Source: Wohlfahrtiimonas chitiniclastica DSM 18708
GTDB taxonomy: Bacteria > Pseudomonadota > Gammaproteobacteria > Cardiobacteriales > Wohlfahrtiimonadaceae
Assembly: GCF_000375345.1 (NCBI RefSeq)
Contig: NZ_AQXD01000001.1
Span: 58,807-122,806 of the forward strand
Direction of reading: 5' to 3'
DNA: 64,000 nucleotides
How positions within the stretch are numbered: the first letter of the stretch is position 1; every line of letters starts with the position of its first letter. The position numbers were made by a program, and so were the translations under genes. The notes beneath the pieces were generated by a model. That model did not search any database. It worked only from the letters and a program-made list of their open reading frames with translations, and was not told the origin of the DNA. Positions 62,690 through 64,000 of the stretch are shown here, piece by piece.

Positions 62690-64000
62690 ATGTTACACCC
62701 TAAGCAGTTTCCATCAACGCGTATTGCATTCGCATTGTCTACGCTCCTCATTCACAGTGCATTTGCACAGACTCAAGAAAATTTAAAATCCGATGACTCT
62801 ACAGACAATGCCATTGATCTCAGTGGCGTTGTGGTTTATGTAGGGGAGAATCAAGGCATTTTAGGCATGAATCCTGTCTTGTCACAAAGTGAAGTGGGGC
62901 AAGGCACCATCAATCAAACACAGATGAACATCATTCAAGCAACGAATATGGCAACGGTTTTGGATAAAATCCCAGGGGTTGGCATGTCCGGCAGTCCTCG
63001 CCCTGGTGGACAAACCATCAATATTTGGGGGATGAATGAGAGTAAGTCTGTGCCCATTATGGTGGATGGTGCGTTAAAGACGTTTGATAAATATCGTCAA
63101 GGCACTTTGTATGTGGATCCTGATCTGATTAAAGCTGTGGATGTGCAAAAAGGTGGATTTGATCCGAGCATTGGCAATGGCGGCTTTGGTGGCAGTGTGC
63201 GCATGACCACAAAAGATGCCACAGATTTCTTACGAGAAGGGCAATCTGTGGGTGCGATGCTCAAAACGGGTTATCACACCAATAATAATCAACGCAATTA
63301 TGCGGCGGCAGTTTATGGTAAAAATCATGCCAATACCATGGATGGTTTGATCTATTTTTCTAAAACATTGTCAAAAGATGTGCGGTTAGCAGATCATGAG
63401 CGATATCGAGGATCGGCGATTGATCAATACAGTTATTTGGTCAAAAGTAATCTTTATCTTGGTGAAGAAAGCCGATTGACCTTGAGTTTAAATAATACAC
63501 GTTATAAGGGGTGGATGCCGTTTGCTGCGATGGGCGGCAATACAATCAATGTGAATTCCATGGATGATTATGAGTGGAAGCGTCGTATTTTCTATCGTGA
63601 GCAGCAAGATCGCAGTTACAGTGCGAATTTTGAATATGCACCTTCGGAGAATCCTTGGGTGAATTTAACGGTGGATCTCACCCATTCAGAGACAAAGCAG
63701 CATGATCAAAAAATTAAGCCGCAACCTGGGCAAAAAAAGCCTTCAGCATCATTGTCAACTTTAGGTAAAGAGAATTGGACGGCATATCGCAATACAAGTT
63801 TGCACATTAAAAATCAAAGCATCATAGAAACCGGTGTTGTGACACAAACCATTACAGTGGGTTTGCAATATTTGCGTAAACAACAAAATGCCACAATGTT
63901 TTATGATCAAGGATCGTATGGTAAGCCTGAATTTAATCATGGATATTTCACGCCGCCCTTTTTGCCAGCTGGTCGTCAAACCGTCATCAGTGCTTATGTG
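62690..64000 (+). CDS. TonB-dependent outer-membrane receptor, heme/iron type, 5' part
   Basis: Open from ATG 62690 (AAGAGG six bases upstream) to the window edge, 437 codons, so the C-terminal half of the barrel is cut off. Signal peptide 'MLHPKQFPSTRIAFALSTLL' onward with cleavage after 'SAFA'. The plug domain follows with 'NMATVLDKIPGVGMSG', 'IWGMNESKSVPIMVDG' and 'AVDVQKGGFDPSIGNGGFGG', then barrel strands. The plug style resembles heme/hemoglobin-type receptors, but ligand is not determined. The Fur box upstream supports an iron-uptake role. Confidence 0.88.
   Translation, partial: MLHPKQFPSTRIAFALSTLLIHSAFAQTQENLKSDDSTDNAIDLSGVVVYVGENQGILGMNPVLSQSEVGQGTINQTQMNIIQATNMATVLDKIPGVGMSGSPRPGGQTINIWGMNESKSVPIMVDGALKTFDKYRQGTLYVDPDLIKAVDVQKGGFDPSIGNGGFGGSVRMTTKDATDFLREGQSVGAMLKTGYHTNNNQRNYAAAVYGKNHANTMDGLIYFSKTLSKDVRLADHERYRGSAIDQYSYLVKSNLYLGEESRLTLSLNNTRYKGWMPFAAMGGNTINVNSMDDYEWKRRIFYREQQDRSYSANFEYAPSENPWVNLTVDLTHSETKQHDQKIKPQPGQKKPSASLSTLGKENWTAYRNTSLHIKNQSIIETGVVTQTITVGLQYLRKQQNATMFYDQGSYGKPEFNHGYFTPPFLPAGRQTVISAYV

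Overview
The window looks like ordinary chromosome of a gammaproteobacterium with moderately low GC (by eye about 40-45 %, not computed). Support comes from RdgC, RapZ, TamA, YciK, the Hfq-HflX-HflK-HflC cluster, a complete pilMNOPQ-aroK-aroB-SPOR locus and an accD-folC-SPOR-cvpA run. Content and style (type IV pili, succinyl-CoA:acetate CoA-transferase, SufU-type scaffold, few long gaps) would fit the Cardiobacteriales / Wohlfahrtiimonas / Ignatzschineria area, but that placement is inference. I see no prophage, complete insertion sequence, CRISPR array, rRNA operon or defence island.

Layout. 1-5.4 kb: end of a ChaA-type antiporter, bipA (-), a YdhR-like gene, rpsU (-), a DegP/DegQ protease and ybaK. 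5.4-10.3 kb: rlmD, gph, rdgC, parE. 10.3-18.3 kb: pilM, N, O, P, Q, aroK, aroB and an AAA-ATPase/SPOR protein in the DamX position. 18.3-22.5 kb: a TetR regulator, uup and a CoA-transferase. 22.5-28.8 kb: a PAS-only protein (-), kdsD and rep (+), then dnaA, a type IV pilin and an orphan amino-acid ABC ATPase (-). 28.9-33.8 kb: tamA, tilS, rapZ, folD, tightly packed. 33.8-35.3 kb: tRNA-Leu(UAG) and tig. 35.3-39 kb: a leader region with two small ORFs and a tetranucleotide repeat, leuA, metK. 38.9-42.8 kb: rpmH, rnpA, yidD, yidC, mnmE. 42.8-50.7 kb: radA (-), a 579-nt non-coding stretch, hfq, hflX, hflK, hflC, purA and a Smr protein. 50.8-61.5 kb (-): iclR-hutG-gltS, a pair of M16 peptidases, yciK-ubiG, and cvpA/SPOR/folC/accD. 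61.6-64 kb: sufU-sufT and the start of a Fur-controlled TonB-dependent receptor that runs off the window.

Functional themes are the type IV pilus alignment complex and secretin, chorismate synthesis, translation and membrane-protein biogenesis (L34, RNase P, YidD, YidC, MnmE, trigger factor), replication control (DnaA, Rep, ParE), outer-membrane biogenesis (TamA, KdsD for LPS), fatty acid, folate and ubiquinone synthesis, and glutamate supply (IclR, HutG, GltS).

I did not find a convincing large undescribed system. The best leads are small: the structured, repeat-bearing leader in front of hfq; the ATTC repeat and two small ORFs in front of leuA; a 17-codon ORF fitted between hflX and hflK; an Aer-like PAS domain standing alone; a YciK-type dehydrogenase with altered catalytic motifs; and a palindrome over the predicted dnaA promoter. 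Coordinates and motif matches were read by eye; no alignment, folding or database search was run.
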